A stretch of 64,000 bases of DNA from the NCBI GenBank assembly GCA_944323075.1, contig CALURC010000002.1:1-64000 (forward strand), written 5' to 3'. Positions 46,482 to 55,773 of the stretch are shown piece after piece. Made by a program: the position numbers and the translations under genes. Below the pieces are notes generated by a model. The model did not search any database, was not told where the DNA came from, and saw only the letters and a program-made list of their open reading frames with translations. The stretch's first letter is position 1; every line of letters starts with the position of its first letter. The stretch comes from an uncultured Alistipes sp. GTDB lineage: Bacteria; Bacteroidota; Bacteroidia; Bacteroidales; Rikenellaceae.

Positions 46482-48617
46482 TTATTCGCTTTCGAGAATC
46501 TCCAGAATTTTAATCGCAGCTGTTGAGATCGGAGTTCCGGGACCGAAGATAGCGGCTGCTCCCGCTTTATACAGATCGTCGTAATCTTGGTGCGGAATGA
46601 CACCCCCGACAATCACAACGATGTCCTCACGTCCCAATTTCGCCAACTCGGCAACGATCTGAGGCACCAACGTTTTGTGTCCGGCAGCCAGAGAGGAGAC
46701 ACCGACCACATGCACATCGTTCTCAACAGCCTGCTTTGCAGCCTCGGCCGGAGTCTGGAACAACGGGCCCATATCCACATCGAAACCGATATCGGCATAA
46801 CCCGTAGCAACCACCTTCGCGCCACGGTCGTGTCCGTCCTGCCCCAATTTGGCTATCATGATACGGGGCTGACGTCCCTCTTTCTTCGCGAATTGCTCGG
46901 CCATCTGTTTGGCTTTTGCAAAGTTTTCATCGTTTTTCACCTCTGACGAATATACTCCTGAAATTGAACGTATAACGGCTTTGTATCGTCCTACGACGAC
47001 TTCGCATGCATCGGAAATCTCTCCCAACGATGCTCTCACTTTGGCTGCTTCGACTGCCAATTCAAGCAGATTACCCTTCTTGGTTCGGACGCACTCGGTA
47101 ATGGCATCGAGCGCCGCACGTACTTTGGCTTCGTCGCGGTTGGCGCGGAGCTCTTTCAACCGTTTGATCTGTGCCTCACGCACAGCTGTATTATCAACGG
47201 CGAGAATATCGATCGGATCCTCTTTGTCCAAACGATACCGGTTGATTCCCACGATCGTATCGTTTCCGGAGTCGATACGGGCCTGCTTCCGCGCCGCTGC
47301 CTCCTCGATACGCATCTTCGGGATGCCGGTCTCGATCGCTTTGGCCATACCGCCGAGCTTCTCAACCTCCTGGATCAGATCCCATGCCTTATGCGCAATC
47401 TCGTTGGTCAACGACTCTACATAATAGGAACCGGCCCAAGGATCGACCTCCCGCGTGATCTGCGTCTCCTCCTGAATATAGATCTGCGTATTCCGTGCAA
47501 TACGGGCCGAGAAATCAGTCGGCAGAGCGATCGCTTCATCGAGTGCATTGGTGTGCAGACTCTGCGTATGCCCCAAAGCCGCCGCCATCGCCTCGATCGC
47601 CGTACGGGCCACGTTATTGAACGGATCCTGTTCAGTCAACGACCAACCCGACGTCTGCGAGTGGGTACGCAACGCCAGAGATTTCGGATTCTGGGGATCG
47701 AACTGCTTTACGATCTTTGCCCACAACAGACGAGCTGCACGCATCTTGGCAATCTCCATGAAGTGGTTCATACCGATCGCCCAGAAGAACGACAGACGCG
47801 GAGCGAACGTATCGACACTCATACCGGCATTCACACCCGTACGCAGATACTCCAGACCGTCGGCCAGCGTGTAGGCCAACTCGATATCGGCTGTCGCACC
47901 GGCTTCCTGCATGTGGTAACCCGAAATTGAGATCGAATTGAACTTCGGCATGTTTTTCGACGTGTATTCAAAAATATCGGCGATGATTCTCATCGAGAAC
48001 TCGGGCGGATAGATATAGGTATTCCGCACCATGAACTCTTTCAGGATATCGTTCTGGATCGTTCCACTAAGCTGTTCGAGCGTACAGCCCTGCTCGAGTC
48101 CGGCCACAATATAGAAAGCCATGATCGGCAACACTGCACCGTTCATCGTCATCGACACCGACATTTTGTCCAACGGAATGCCGTCGAACAGCACCTTCAT
48201 GTCCTCGACCGAGCAGATCGAAACGCCGGCCTTTCCGACATCACCCACGACACGGGGATGATCGGCATCGTATCCCCGGTGCGTCGCCAAGTCGAACGCC
48301 ACGGAAAGTCCCTTCTGTCCGGAGGCCAGATTACGACGGTAAAAGGCGTTGGACTCCTCGGCCGTAGAGAATCCGGCATACTGACGGATTGTCCACGGAC
48401 GCATCACATACATCGTACTGTAAGGTCCGCGAAGATAAGGTGCGATACCGGCTGCATAATTCAAGTGCTCCATGTTCTCGAGGTCCGCAGCCGTGTAGAC
48501 ACTCTTTACATGAATATGTTCGGGAGTCTCCCACTCTTTTACAGGAGCATCCCCCTGAGCCCCGCAACACTGTGTTGCAGCACCCGTATATTTTAAATCT
48601 GAAAATTTTGCTCTCAT
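46482..48617 (-). CDS. mutB: Methylmalonyl-CoA mutase large (catalytic) subunit
   Basis: MutB uses adenosylcobalamin to interconvert succinyl-CoA and (R)-methylmalonyl-CoA, the key step to propionate. The 711-residue product aligns fully with Propionibacterium MutB. It has [19 protein letters not shown] (substrate Tyr), [18 protein letters not shown] with the active-site His, and a C-terminal B12 domain with DGHDRG, where His596 binds cobalt, plus [12 protein letters not shown]. The N-terminal tail contains a Cys pair (CC, residues 17-18) not present in the Propionibacterium protein. It lies 12 bases after mutA in a two-gene operon; no epimerase or MeaB chaperone gene is adjacent. Confidence 0.97.
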   Translation of the reverse strand: MRAKFSDLKYTGAATQCCGAQGDAPVKEWETPEHIHVKSVYTAADLENMEHLNYAAGIAPYLRGPYSTMYVMRPWTIRQYAGFSTAEESNAFYRRNLASGQKGLSVAFDLATHRGYDADHPRVVGDVGKAGVSICSVEDMKVLFDGIPLDKMSVSMTMNGAVLPIMAFYIVAGLEQGCTLEQLSGTIQNDILKEFMVRNTYIYPPEFSMRIIADIFEYTSKNMPKFNSISISGYHMQEAGATADIELAYTLADGLEYLRTGVNAGMSVDTFAPRLSFFWAIGMNHFMEIAKMRAARLLWAKIVKQFDPQNPKSLALRTHSQTSGWSLTEQDPFNNVARTAIEAMAAALGHTQSLHTNALDEAIALPTDFSARIARNTQIYIQEETQITREVDPWAGSYYVESLTNEIAHKAWDLIQEVEKLGGMAKAIETGIPKMRIEEAAARKQARIDSGNDTIVGINRYRLDKEDPIDILAVDNTAVREAQIKRLKELRANRDEAKVRAALDAITECVRTKKGNLLELAVEAAKVRASLGEISDACEVVVGRYKAVIRSISGVYSSEVKNDENFAKAKQMAEQFAKKEGRQPRIMIAKLGQDGHDRGAKVVATGYADIGFDVDMGPLFQTPAEAAKQAVENDVHVVGVSSLAAGHKTLVPQIVAELAKLGREDIVVIVGGVIPHQDYDDLYKAGAAAIFGPGTPISTAAIKILEILESE

Positions 48618-48629
48618 GATCCTGCCCGT

Positions 48630-50513
48630 TTAAATGCCGAGTTCTTTAAGATAATATTGCAGCGTTTCGAGCACGTTGCTCCGGACACTGATGAAGTTCC
48701 GGATTCCCTGTGCTTCGAGCTCCTCCTTGCATGCAGGCGCTCCGGCAACAACAAAAATCGCCTGATCGCCAATCATCCGAGCCGCTTCTGGAGCCAGCGT
48801 CGCATAATCGTCATCCGACGCACAGATCACGACGATCTCCGCACCCGAATCCAAAGCTGCATGAACGCCCTCCTCCAAAGAGTGGAAATAAGTGTTGTCT
48901 TGTACGCGAATTCCTGCACATGCGAAGAAGTTGCAGGAGAACTGCGCACGGGCACGGGCGAAGGCCAACGAAGCAACAGTCAACATGAAAGCTTTCGGTT
49001 CCTTTCCGCTTCGATCGACACGCAACCGCATCTGTTCGAATGCCATAGCTCCCCGATAGGGTACCAAGGGTCTCGTTGCCGGAGTTGCGTTGTTTGAACA
49101 GCCGCAGCCGCAAGCCGCCTTTTTCTCGTGAACGACCTCTTCGGCAATTTCCGCTCCGGCCTTCTCGTTGAAGTTCGGATATTGGTTGGTTCCGAGCAGG
49201 ATCTCACGACGCGTAGCGATATTGATATTCTTTTTGGCTGCCGAAGCCTCTACCTGATCCTGAATGAATCCAGCTTCGAATGCTGTAATGTATCCGCCCT
49301 TATCCTCTACCTGTTTAAAGAGATTCCATGCCTGCTCTGCAATAGTCTTAGTCAGATTCTCAATATAATAAGAACCGCCTGCCGCATCGGTAACCCGATC
49401 GAAATGCGATTCCTCTTTCAACAGCAACTGTACATTACGTGCAATTCGTGCCGAGAAATCGGTCGGTTTTTCATACGCCGTATCAAACGGGAGCACCTCC
49501 AGCGAATATACACCGGCAATCGCCGCACTCATCGCTTCGGTTGTTCCGCGTAGCATATTGACATAGGCATCATAAACGGTCATGTTCCATTGGGAAGTCA
49601 CCGCGTGCACCTTCATTTTCACGGCACAGCCACGCGATGGATTATATGCCGAAACAATGTTAGCCCACAACATCCTCGCCGCACGAAGTTTTGCTATCTC
49701 CATGAAATAGTTCGAGCCGATCGACATCGAGAACCGCAATGTTGAAGCTGCCTGATCGATATTCAGGCCTTGATCCATCAAACGAACCAAATATTCGTGC
49801 CCGGCCGCCAAGGTAAAGGCCAGCTCCTGTACAATGGTCGACCCGCAGTTTTGGAACGTCTCCCCGCTTACATTAACAAACCGCAACCGTTTGTATTTCG
49901 CTCCACGCGAAATCAGCGATGCCAAATTCTCAAAACATTTGCAACCCTCTTTACACAGAGCTTTCCCCTTCAAAGTCATTTTACGGATAATCGGATCGAT
50001 CACAAAATTCGCTTTTACAGTTTCAGGATCGATGCCTTCCCGCTCCAATTTATCGATAAACAGATCGGCTACCTCTTTTACGGCACAGCCACTGAAGACC
50101 AGCTCCGTATTTTTCAAAGAGATTCCAGCCAACAACGTATCGAGCGCACTCCGGTCAAAAGACTTGTCCTTAATCACAAACCCGATAGATTCCACACCTT
50201 TCGTCAACAAGACAGTAGCCTGAGCATTCGCCGTTTTCGGCGAATCCACTTCGAGGGTCTGCACGATCTTCCAATCGTTATCCTTTTTGGTTCCGCGAAC
50301 GTACGGAAATTCTCCGCACTGCGAATCGAGATATTCGATGCCTTTGAGATCCTCCGCACGGTAATACGGACGCACATTGAACCCTTCAGCCGTCCGCCAC
50401 ACCAGTTTTTTCTCATAGTCGGCACCTTTAAGGTCTTTATTGATCGCCGCCTCCCATGCTTCGGTCGCAACCGGAGGGAACTCAGCAAACAACTTTTGCT
50501 CCTTATTCGCCAT
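48630..50513 (-). CDS. mutA: Methylmalonyl-CoA mutase small subunit
   Basis: MutA is the non-catalytic partner of MutB, with the same barrel plus flavodoxin-like layout. The 627-residue protein has [20 protein letters not shown] and GGSYYIENLTKTIAEQAWN as seen in the family. Its C-terminal domain lacks the DxHxxG cobalt-ligand motif, as expected for the small subunit. The linker between the domains (about residues 465-474) contains AACGCGCSN, a dense Cys motif. Start MANKEQKLFAEFPPV fits the family. It is the first gene of the mutA-mutB operon with a consensus -7 box 55 bases upstream. Confidence 0.95.
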   Translation of the reverse strand: MANKEQKLFAEFPPVATEAWEAAINKDLKGADYEKKLVWRTAEGFNVRPYYRAEDLKGIEYLDSQCGEFPYVRGTKKDNDWKIVQTLEVDSPKTANAQATVLLTKGVESIGFVIKDKSFDRSALDTLLAGISLKNTELVFSGCAVKEVADLFIDKLEREGIDPETVKANFVIDPIIRKMTLKGKALCKEGCKCFENLASLISRGAKYKRLRFVNVSGETFQNCGSTIVQELAFTLAAGHEYLVRLMDQGLNIDQAASTLRFSMSIGSNYFMEIAKLRAARMLWANIVSAYNPSRGCAVKMKVHAVTSQWNMTVYDAYVNMLRGTTEAMSAAIAGVYSLEVLPFDTAYEKPTDFSARIARNVQLLLKEESHFDRVTDAAGGSYYIENLTKTIAEQAWNLFKQVEDKGGYITAFEAGFIQDQVEASAAKKNINIATRREILLGTNQYPNFNEKAGAEIAEEVVHEKKAACGCGCSNNATPATRPLVPYRGAMAFEQMRLRVDRSGKEPKAFMLTVASLAFARARAQFSCNFFACAGIRVQDNTYFHSLEEGVHAALDSGAEIVVICASDDDYATLAPEAARMIGDQAIFVVAGAPACKEELEAQGIRNFISVRSNVLETLQYYLKELGI

Positions 50514-50568
50514 AGTTTTAAGTTTTGATAAGTTTAGTTTTCCCCGATCCGTTTTTACCGGATCCTTA

Positions 50569-50576
50569 CAAAGTTA
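50569..50576 (-). promoter_or_regulatory. -7 box of the mutAB promoter
   Basis: TAACTTTG on the minus strand matches the consensus exactly and ends 55 bases before the mutA start. Confidence 0.55.
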
Positions 50577-50719
50577 CATTTTTTTACGGTCTTAACGACA
50601 ATTTTCCGGGATATTTTCAGGAATTATGGTTCGATCATCCCTCCTCATGCGCCGATTTAACAAGTTTCGACCTAATAACGCAATATCCAGACACTTTCTC
50701 TCATCTGCAGCCTCATGAC

Positions 50720-50761
50720 AAAAAAATGGGCGGCACTGCAGGTTTCGCTACAATGCCGCCC
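50720..50761 (-). terminator. Intrinsic terminator after the GH20 gene
   Basis: On the minus strand GGGCGGCA pairs with TGCCGCCC (50754-50761 with 50728-50735), followed by a TTTTTTT run. It lies 23 bases past the GH20 stop. Confidence 0.82.
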
Positions 50762-50784
50762 TTTATTAGAACTATGTTCAATCT

Positions 50785-52440
50785 CTATTTTTCTACAGTC
50801 GCCACAGCGGTACTATCGGCAGGAAACGCATGTTTCCCGTAATTATAACCAGCCGCATCATACAATCTCCGCAACGAAGTAACACGTTTTTTAAATCCAT
50901 CGAAATCATCCTTGTTATCATAGGACCATCCCACCTCCGCAATAGCTGCGATTCGCGGAAGAGCCATATATTCGGCATGATCGAGCGTACTAATGAACTC
51001 TGTCCAAAGATTGCCTTGCACACCAAGAATATATTTCTGCTCATCGGCATTCAGTCCTTCATAAGGATCCAACGAATAGACCTTCTCCAACGGCAAGAAT
51101 CCACCGATCGCTTTCGGCTCCTGATCGATTTTATCTGTTTGATAATAGTCCAAATAGCAGTGTGAGTTAGGGGTCATCACCACGTTGTTTCCTTTTTTAG
51201 CCGCTTCAATACCTCCGGCTGCTCCACGCCATGACATAACCGAAGCCGTTTGAGACAAACCACCTTCAAGGATCTCATCCCAACCGATCAGCTTACGTCC
51301 CTTATCATTAAGATATTTTTCAATCCGTTTAACGAAATAACTCTGCAGTTCGAACTCATCCTTCAGTTTTTCCGTTTTGATCCGTTGCTGACAAAGCTGA
51401 CACTCTTTCCAACGATCTTTCGGACATTCATCACCTCCGATATGAATATACTCAGACGGGAATAATTCGATCACCTCATCCAAAACACCTTCGATAAATT
51501 GGAACGTCGAATCTTTTCCGGCGCAATAAACGTCTGCTTTAACGCCCCAGATTGAGGGCACCTCATAACCTTCACCTTTACATCCAAGATAGTTATATGA
51601 AGCCAAAGCTGCCATCGCATGACCGGGCATCTCTATTTCGGGAATGACCGTAATGAAGCGTTCATTTGCATAACGAACCACATCTTTGATCTCCTCTTGC
51701 GTATAGAAACCTCCATAAGGAACGGAATCTTTCAAATTCGGATCAGCAGGTGGCTCCAAACTGCAACGATCGCGCCATGCTCCCACTTTGGTCAATTCCG
51801 GATACTTTTTGATCTCGATCCGCCACCCCTGATCCTCTGTCAAATGCCAGTGGAAACGGTTCAACTTATGCATCGCCAAAATGTCGATATAACGCTTTAC
51901 GTCATCGACACTAAAGAAGTGACGGCAGACATCGAGCATACCGCCTCGATAAGCGAAATGCGGTTTATCCGCAATCTCGACAACCGGAAGTTCGATAATT
52001 CCTGCCTTTTCGCCTTGCAAAACAGATGTAGGAAGTAACTGGCGCAAGGTCTGAACACCATAAAAGACTCCGGCCGGAGAACCACCTGTTATCTTCACCT
52101 CTTCAGGCGTAATACTCAGTGTATACTCTTCTGGAGCCAGATCGCCCAGACACAGATTAATCGCTTCGGACAAAGGTTCCGATGCATATGCGTAACGCAA
52201 CGGCTTACCGAAAGCATCACGCAACATATCATTCAAACTATTGGCAGAATATGCCAAGGTGGAATCTTCTGAAAGAAGTACGATCTTCGTTCCCGAAGTA
52301 AGTTCGAACACTCCATCCAGACTTTGTACAGAGGCTGGTTTCGGAACGATATCGATCGAATCGACCTTTGCGATACGTTTTCCGCAAGATCCACACGAAA
52401 GCACTGCTGCACAACAAAATGCAAGTAAAAGATTCTTCAT
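50785..52440 (-). CDS. Exported beta-N-acetylhexosaminidase, GH20
   Basis: GH20 enzymes remove terminal GlcNAc or GalNAc by substrate-assisted catalysis. The 551-residue product has a lipoprotein-like signal (LSCGSCGKRI) and an N-terminal GH20b domain (about 35-150). The catalytic barrel shows FAYRGGMLDVCRHF, LHKLNRFHWHLTEDQGWRIE (in pieces), EIEMPGHA and HIGGDECPKDRW. Asp337-Glu338 are the catalytic pair. All expected motifs are intact. It probably acts at the outer membrane or in the periplasm on host or dietary glycans. The amino-sugar operon at 2.6-5.4 kb could use the released GlcNAc. It has its own promoter and terminator. Confidence 0.92.
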   Translation of the reverse strand: MKNLLLAFCCAAVLSCGSCGKRIAKVDSIDIVPKPASVQSLDGVFELTSGTKIVLLSEDSTLAYSANSLNDMLRDAFGKPLRYAYASEPLSEAINLCLGDLAPEEYTLSITPEEVKITGGSPAGVFYGVQTLRQLLPTSVLQGEKAGIIELPVVEIADKPHFAYRGGMLDVCRHFFSVDDVKRYIDILAMHKLNRFHWHLTEDQGWRIEIKKYPELTKVGAWRDRCSLEPPADPNLKDSVPYGGFYTQEEIKDVVRYANERFITVIPEIEMPGHAMAALASYNYLGCKGEGYEVPSIWGVKADVYCAGKDSTFQFIEGVLDEVIELFPSEYIHIGGDECPKDRWKECQLCQQRIKTEKLKDEFELQSYFVKRIEKYLNDKGRKLIGWDEILEGGLSQTASVMSWRGAAGGIEAAKKGNNVVMTPNSHCYLDYYQTDKIDQEPKAIGGFLPLEKVYSLDPYEGLNADEQKYILGVQGNLWTEFISTLDHAEYMALPRIAAIAEVGWSYDNKDDFDGFKKRVTSLRRLYDAAGYNYGKHAFPADSTAVATVEK

Positions 52441-52468
52441 ACGTTATGATTTTTACACAGTTTGCTGA

Positions 52469-52502
52469 CAAATTTACGATTTATTTCGCAAATATGATCA
52501 AA
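52469..52502 (-). promoter_or_regulatory. Promoter of the GH20 gene
   Basis: On the minus strand TTTG (52499-52502), a 22-base spacer and TAAATTTG (52469-52476) resemble the consensus, with a slightly long spacer. It lies 28 bases before the start at 52440. Confidence 0.5.
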
Positions 52503-52546
52503 ATTGCAGCAATCTTTTAAAATTCAATAACGTATCCTTCTCTTCT

Positions 52547-54406
52547 CTAATCAGGAAGGGCATTGGCAACCACCTCTGCCAAATCATACACAGGGATCAG
52601 ATTACTCCGTGCAATACTTTTTTTGCAAAGCGGACAAGCAGTCACAGCCGCTGAAGCTCCTGTAGCAACCATCTCTTCCGCCACTCGCTCTCCGATACGA
52701 CGCTGTCCCTCGTCATTGATGGCAATATTTGCCACACTCGCCCCACAACAAAGTGCTTTTTCTCGATTCTCCTTAGCCTCAGATAGTACACCGATCGATC
52801 GGATCACCTCACGAGGAGCATCATAAATACCACATCCACGACCTAACTCACAAGGATCATGGTAGGCAAAATTTTCACCTCCGAATCGCGGAGAGAGTTT
52901 TCCGGAAACGATCAACCGCTGAATATATTCCGAATGGTGCAGTACTTCTATTCCTTCCAACGCATAATCCTCTCGGAACACACGCAAACAGATTGGACAA
53001 GAAGTAACCAACACCGTAATTCCATGCTTTCTGAACAACTCAGTATTGTACTCCATCATCCGCCGTGCGGCATCAATCTCCCCCGAAAGCTTCAGCGGAC
53101 GACCGCAACAGACACCACCCTCTTTGTCGGCCCACCACACCTGCTCACCTGAAGCTTCAAAAATCCGTTCCATTGCCCGAAGAATTTTTGGAGTTAACAA
53201 GGTCATACAACCGGCAAAATAGCCGACCTTACCCGTTCCTTCCGAACGGTCTATCCCGTTAATATAACCGTACCTGTTTTCACCGACAGGCACAGCCCTT
53301 TCCCGGCGACTGTTCAAACGCAATTTATTCTGCTCGATTCCCACGGGACAAGCCTGTTCGCAACGTCCGCACATCAGGCAGTTATCAGCCACCTGATCGG
53401 TCAACTTTCCACTGCGCCGGTCCCGAAGAAAATAAACCGACTGCACCCCAACAATACCGGCATCCCGCTGAAGCTGGCATGGGTCAATACAGATTCCACA
53501 TCGCGAGCAGGCATGTGTCTGAAACTGATCGTAACTCGAAACCTTCTCTCCACTTTTTAATCCAGCATTCCTCAAGAAAATCAATGGAATCTCCGTAAAG
53601 ATATGCATGTAGCGGGAGAACGGCAATGCTACAAAAAAGGCACACAATGTAATAGAATAGAACCACCATGCCGGCAATTCTCCGGCCTGGAGAATATCTG
53701 GAGGAAGAACACGAGCAAGGAATTCTCCGGTCGTGTTGGTCAAGAAACTGCCGCATCCTATACCGGGCAAAATCAGGTGATGTTCCTCTCCCAATGCCCA
53801 AACCACTCCTCCAAACTTCCAGATTACAGCACTGGTCATACTCTCGGCCAACAACCGGGCCGGAAAGATCAGCCACAAGGCCGACAGAGCTACCCGGTCT
53901 CCCCATGTATGTTTGGTTGTCCGTTTCATACCCATCGCCCGCGACCGAATCCGTTTAAACAAAGCCAAACATACTCCGATCAACAGCAGCAACAACAGAG
54001 CATCCTTGATCAACGAAAAATTAAAATTGTGTTCGAAAATTGGATGCACATAATATGAAAAGAAGATATCTACATACAACGGAACGTTTTCGCCTTTGAA
54101 ATAGACCAACGTTTCGATCCATCCGACCATAATCAACAAGAACCATCCCAGTGCGAATGTGGTGTGCATATACCCCAACAGTTTGTTGGTTCGCCATATT
54201 TTCCTGTGGAACAAGGATTCCCGGATTACTTCACCCACTGAACGGAAAACCGACCGGGAGAAGAGCGACCGGAAAAACAGACGACGTTCATCCGGAGCGA
54301 GTCCGATGAACCAGCTGATGTATTTATACAATAAGGTGACCAACAAGAAGATAGCACCCAACCAGAACGGCAATACAAATAATCTGAAATGCTCCATTAT
54401 TTCCAA
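52547..54406 (-). CDS. Membrane-bound haem b / Fe-S oxidoreductase, HdrDE- or EMO/FadF-like
   Basis: This 619-residue protein fuses three parts. The N-terminal half (about 1-290) has five or so membrane helices of NarI type, with His residues in GYMHTTF, YYVHPIFEH and RYMHIFTE that could bind haem b. Next come two 4Fe-4S motifs, CSRCGICIDPCQ and CLMCGRCEQACPVG (about 300-380). The C-terminal part has two complete CCG domains (GCMTLL ... VCCGRP ... SCPICL and DPCELG ... LCCGAS ... ACPLCK). The layout matches EtfAB:menaquinone oxidoreductase (EMO/FadF) and HdrE-HdrD fusions. It probably passes electrons to or from menaquinone in the inner membrane. It is the last gene of the Hdr-like operon. 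Confidence 0.85.
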   Translation of the reverse strand: MEIMEHFRLFVLPFWLGAIFLLVTLLYKYISWFIGLAPDERRLFFRSLFSRSVFRSVGEVIRESLFHRKIWRTNKLLGYMHTTFALGWFLLIMVGWIETLVYFKGENVPLYVDIFFSYYVHPIFEHNFNFSLIKDALLLLLLIGVCLALFKRIRSRAMGMKRTTKHTWGDRVALSALWLIFPARLLAESMTSAVIWKFGGVVWALGEEHHLILPGIGCGSFLTNTTGEFLARVLPPDILQAGELPAWWFYSITLCAFFVALPFSRYMHIFTEIPLIFLRNAGLKSGEKVSSYDQFQTHACSRCGICIDPCQLQRDAGIVGVQSVYFLRDRRSGKLTDQVADNCLMCGRCEQACPVGIEQNKLRLNSRRERAVPVGENRYGYINGIDRSEGTGKVGYFAGCMTLLTPKILRAMERIFEASGEQVWWADKEGGVCCGRPLKLSGEIDAARRMMEYNTELFRKHGITVLVTSCPICLRVFREDYALEGIEVLHHSEYIQRLIVSGKLSPRFGGENFAYHDPCELGRGCGIYDAPREVIRSIGVLSEAKENREKALCCGASVANIAINDEGQRRIGERVAEEMVATGASAAVTACPLCKKSIARSNLIPVYDLAEVVANALPD

Positions 54407-54416
54407 TCGACAGTTT

Positions 54417-54746
54417 TTATTTTACAGGGAGCTCTTTTTTAAGTTTCTGCACTAAGCCCCTGATGTTGATTCCACGCGGACATACCAGCCGACACTTCCC
54501 GCACAACATACACTTTTCCAACTCTTTTCTGACCCCCTCATACTCACCCCGCCGCACGAGAGTCTGCAACTTGCGGACATTGAATTTAGTCAGATTGCCC
54601 GCCGTACAAGTCGCCGTACAGCTTCCACAGGCAATGCAGCTCTGCAATTCGGGAAACTCGGCAAGCAATTTTCGGGAATAACTCATGTCGTTACTATCGA
54701 TATCGACCCGTCTTACGCGAGTAATCGTATATCCCCAATTCACCAT
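54417..54746 (-). CDS. Small HdrC-like 4Fe-4S dicluster protein
   Basis: The 109-residue protein has two ferredoxin-type motifs, CIACGSCTATCTAG (about 37-50) and CMLCGKCRLVCPRG (about 79-92), in the spacing typical of HdrC. There is no membrane segment. It would carry electrons between the HdrA-like flavoprotein encoded 4 bases upstream and the membrane protein 10 bases downstream. It is a second HdrC-type protein in the same operon (the other is at 56872-57576). Two HdrC-like wires in one complex are unusual compared with the methanogen HdrABC. Confidence 0.85.
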   Translation of the reverse strand: MVNWGYTITRVRRVDIDSNDMSYSRKLLAEFPELQSCIACGSCTATCTAGNLTKFNVRKLQTLVRRGEYEGVRKELEKCMLCGKCRLVCPRGINIRGLVQKLKKELPVK

Positions 54747-54750
54747 GATA

Positions 54751-55767
54751 TCACTCCTCCTTCAATCGTTGCGCCACACGATGAGCTGCGGCAATTCCTT
54801 CATCGATCGACTCTCCAATATTTTTCGGAGCAGTAACCGTTCCCGCGTAGAAGATATGCTTCGAATCAGACTCGACTCCTCCCAGAAAAAGATTTTTCGG
54901 TTTGACAAAACTGCTGGGATAGAGATCCACCCCCTGACAGCGGCTCCAACGCAGGTTGCTCTCTCCCGCTTTCATGCCGACAATCAACACCAACATGTCG
55001 ACCGTCATTTTCAACGGCAACCCGATCAGCGTATCCTCCGCCTTGATCTGTATCCGGTGATCGATCGTCTGGCTCGCCTCCGAGATCCGGCCCCGCACAA
55101 AATGGATGTTGAACTCCTGCTGCGCCTGACGGTAAAGCTCCTCGTAGCCCGGACCAAACATCCGCATATCCATATAAAAGCTGTACACTTCTGTATCCGG
55201 ATGCTCCTGCTTGATCTCAATCGCCTGTTTGACCCCTGTAATGCAACATACACGCGAACAGTGACGCTGATTGACTTTTTCATCACGCGAGCCTACGCAA
55301 TGCAAGAAAGCCACCGTTTTCGGTATCCGACCATCGACCGTACGGACTCCCCCGTTGCGGAACATCCGTTCAAGATCCACCGTCGTAAAGACGTTGTCGT
55401 ATATCTTATAACCGTACTCCTCCTTGAGCTCGGCAGGGAAAAGATCGAAACCGGATGCTACAACTACTGCGTCGCTTTCCAATGAAGACCCATCTTTCAA
55501 CGTCACCATACGCCCCTCACAACCGATCTCGCTGACCTCACACGAAGTCATCACCTCTACTCCAGAACGTTGCACACGGTCTTTCAACTCATCAAGTACC
55601 TCTTCGGCCGGAGTCATCGTCGGGAACAGTCGGTCCCAACGGCGCAGCTTTCCGCCAAGGCCGTCCTCCTTCTCTATGATCACCGAACGAATGCCCAACT
55701 CTTCGAGCGTTACGGCCGCCTGCATTCCGGCCACACCTCCTCCGATAATAATTACCTTTTTACTCAT
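54751..55767 (-). CDS. HdrA-like FAD protein (heterodisulfide reductase subunit A family)
   Basis: The 338-residue protein has the FAD motif IIGGGVAGMQAA at the N-terminus and a typical HdrA core. The conserved HdrA cluster motif is HCVGSRDE ... RHCSRVCCITGVKQA (about 158-185). GESIDEGIAAAHRVAQ lies near the end. It is much shorter than methanogen HdrA (about 650 residues): the N-terminal domain and inserted and C-terminal ferredoxin domains are absent, as in QmoA-type proteins. HdrA-type flavins split or merge electron flow between carriers. Start and order suggest close partnership with HdrB (6 bases upstream) and the small ferredoxin (4 bases downstream). The electron donor is unknown. Confidence 0.87.
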   Translation of the reverse strand: MSKKVIIIGGGVAGMQAAVTLEELGIRSVIIEKEDGLGGKLRRWDRLFPTMTPAEEVLDELKDRVQRSGVEVMTSCEVSEIGCEGRMVTLKDGSSLESDAVVVASGFDLFPAELKEEYGYKIYDNVFTTVDLERMFRNGGVRTVDGRIPKTVAFLHCVGSRDEKVNQRHCSRVCCITGVKQAIEIKQEHPDTEVYSFYMDMRMFGPGYEELYRQAQQEFNIHFVRGRISEASQTIDHRIQIKAEDTLIGLPLKMTVDMLVLIVGMKAGESNLRWSRCQGVDLYPSSFVKPKNLFLGGVESDSKHIFYAGTVTAPKNIGESIDEGIAAAHRVAQRLKEE

Positions 55768-55773
55768 ACCTCG

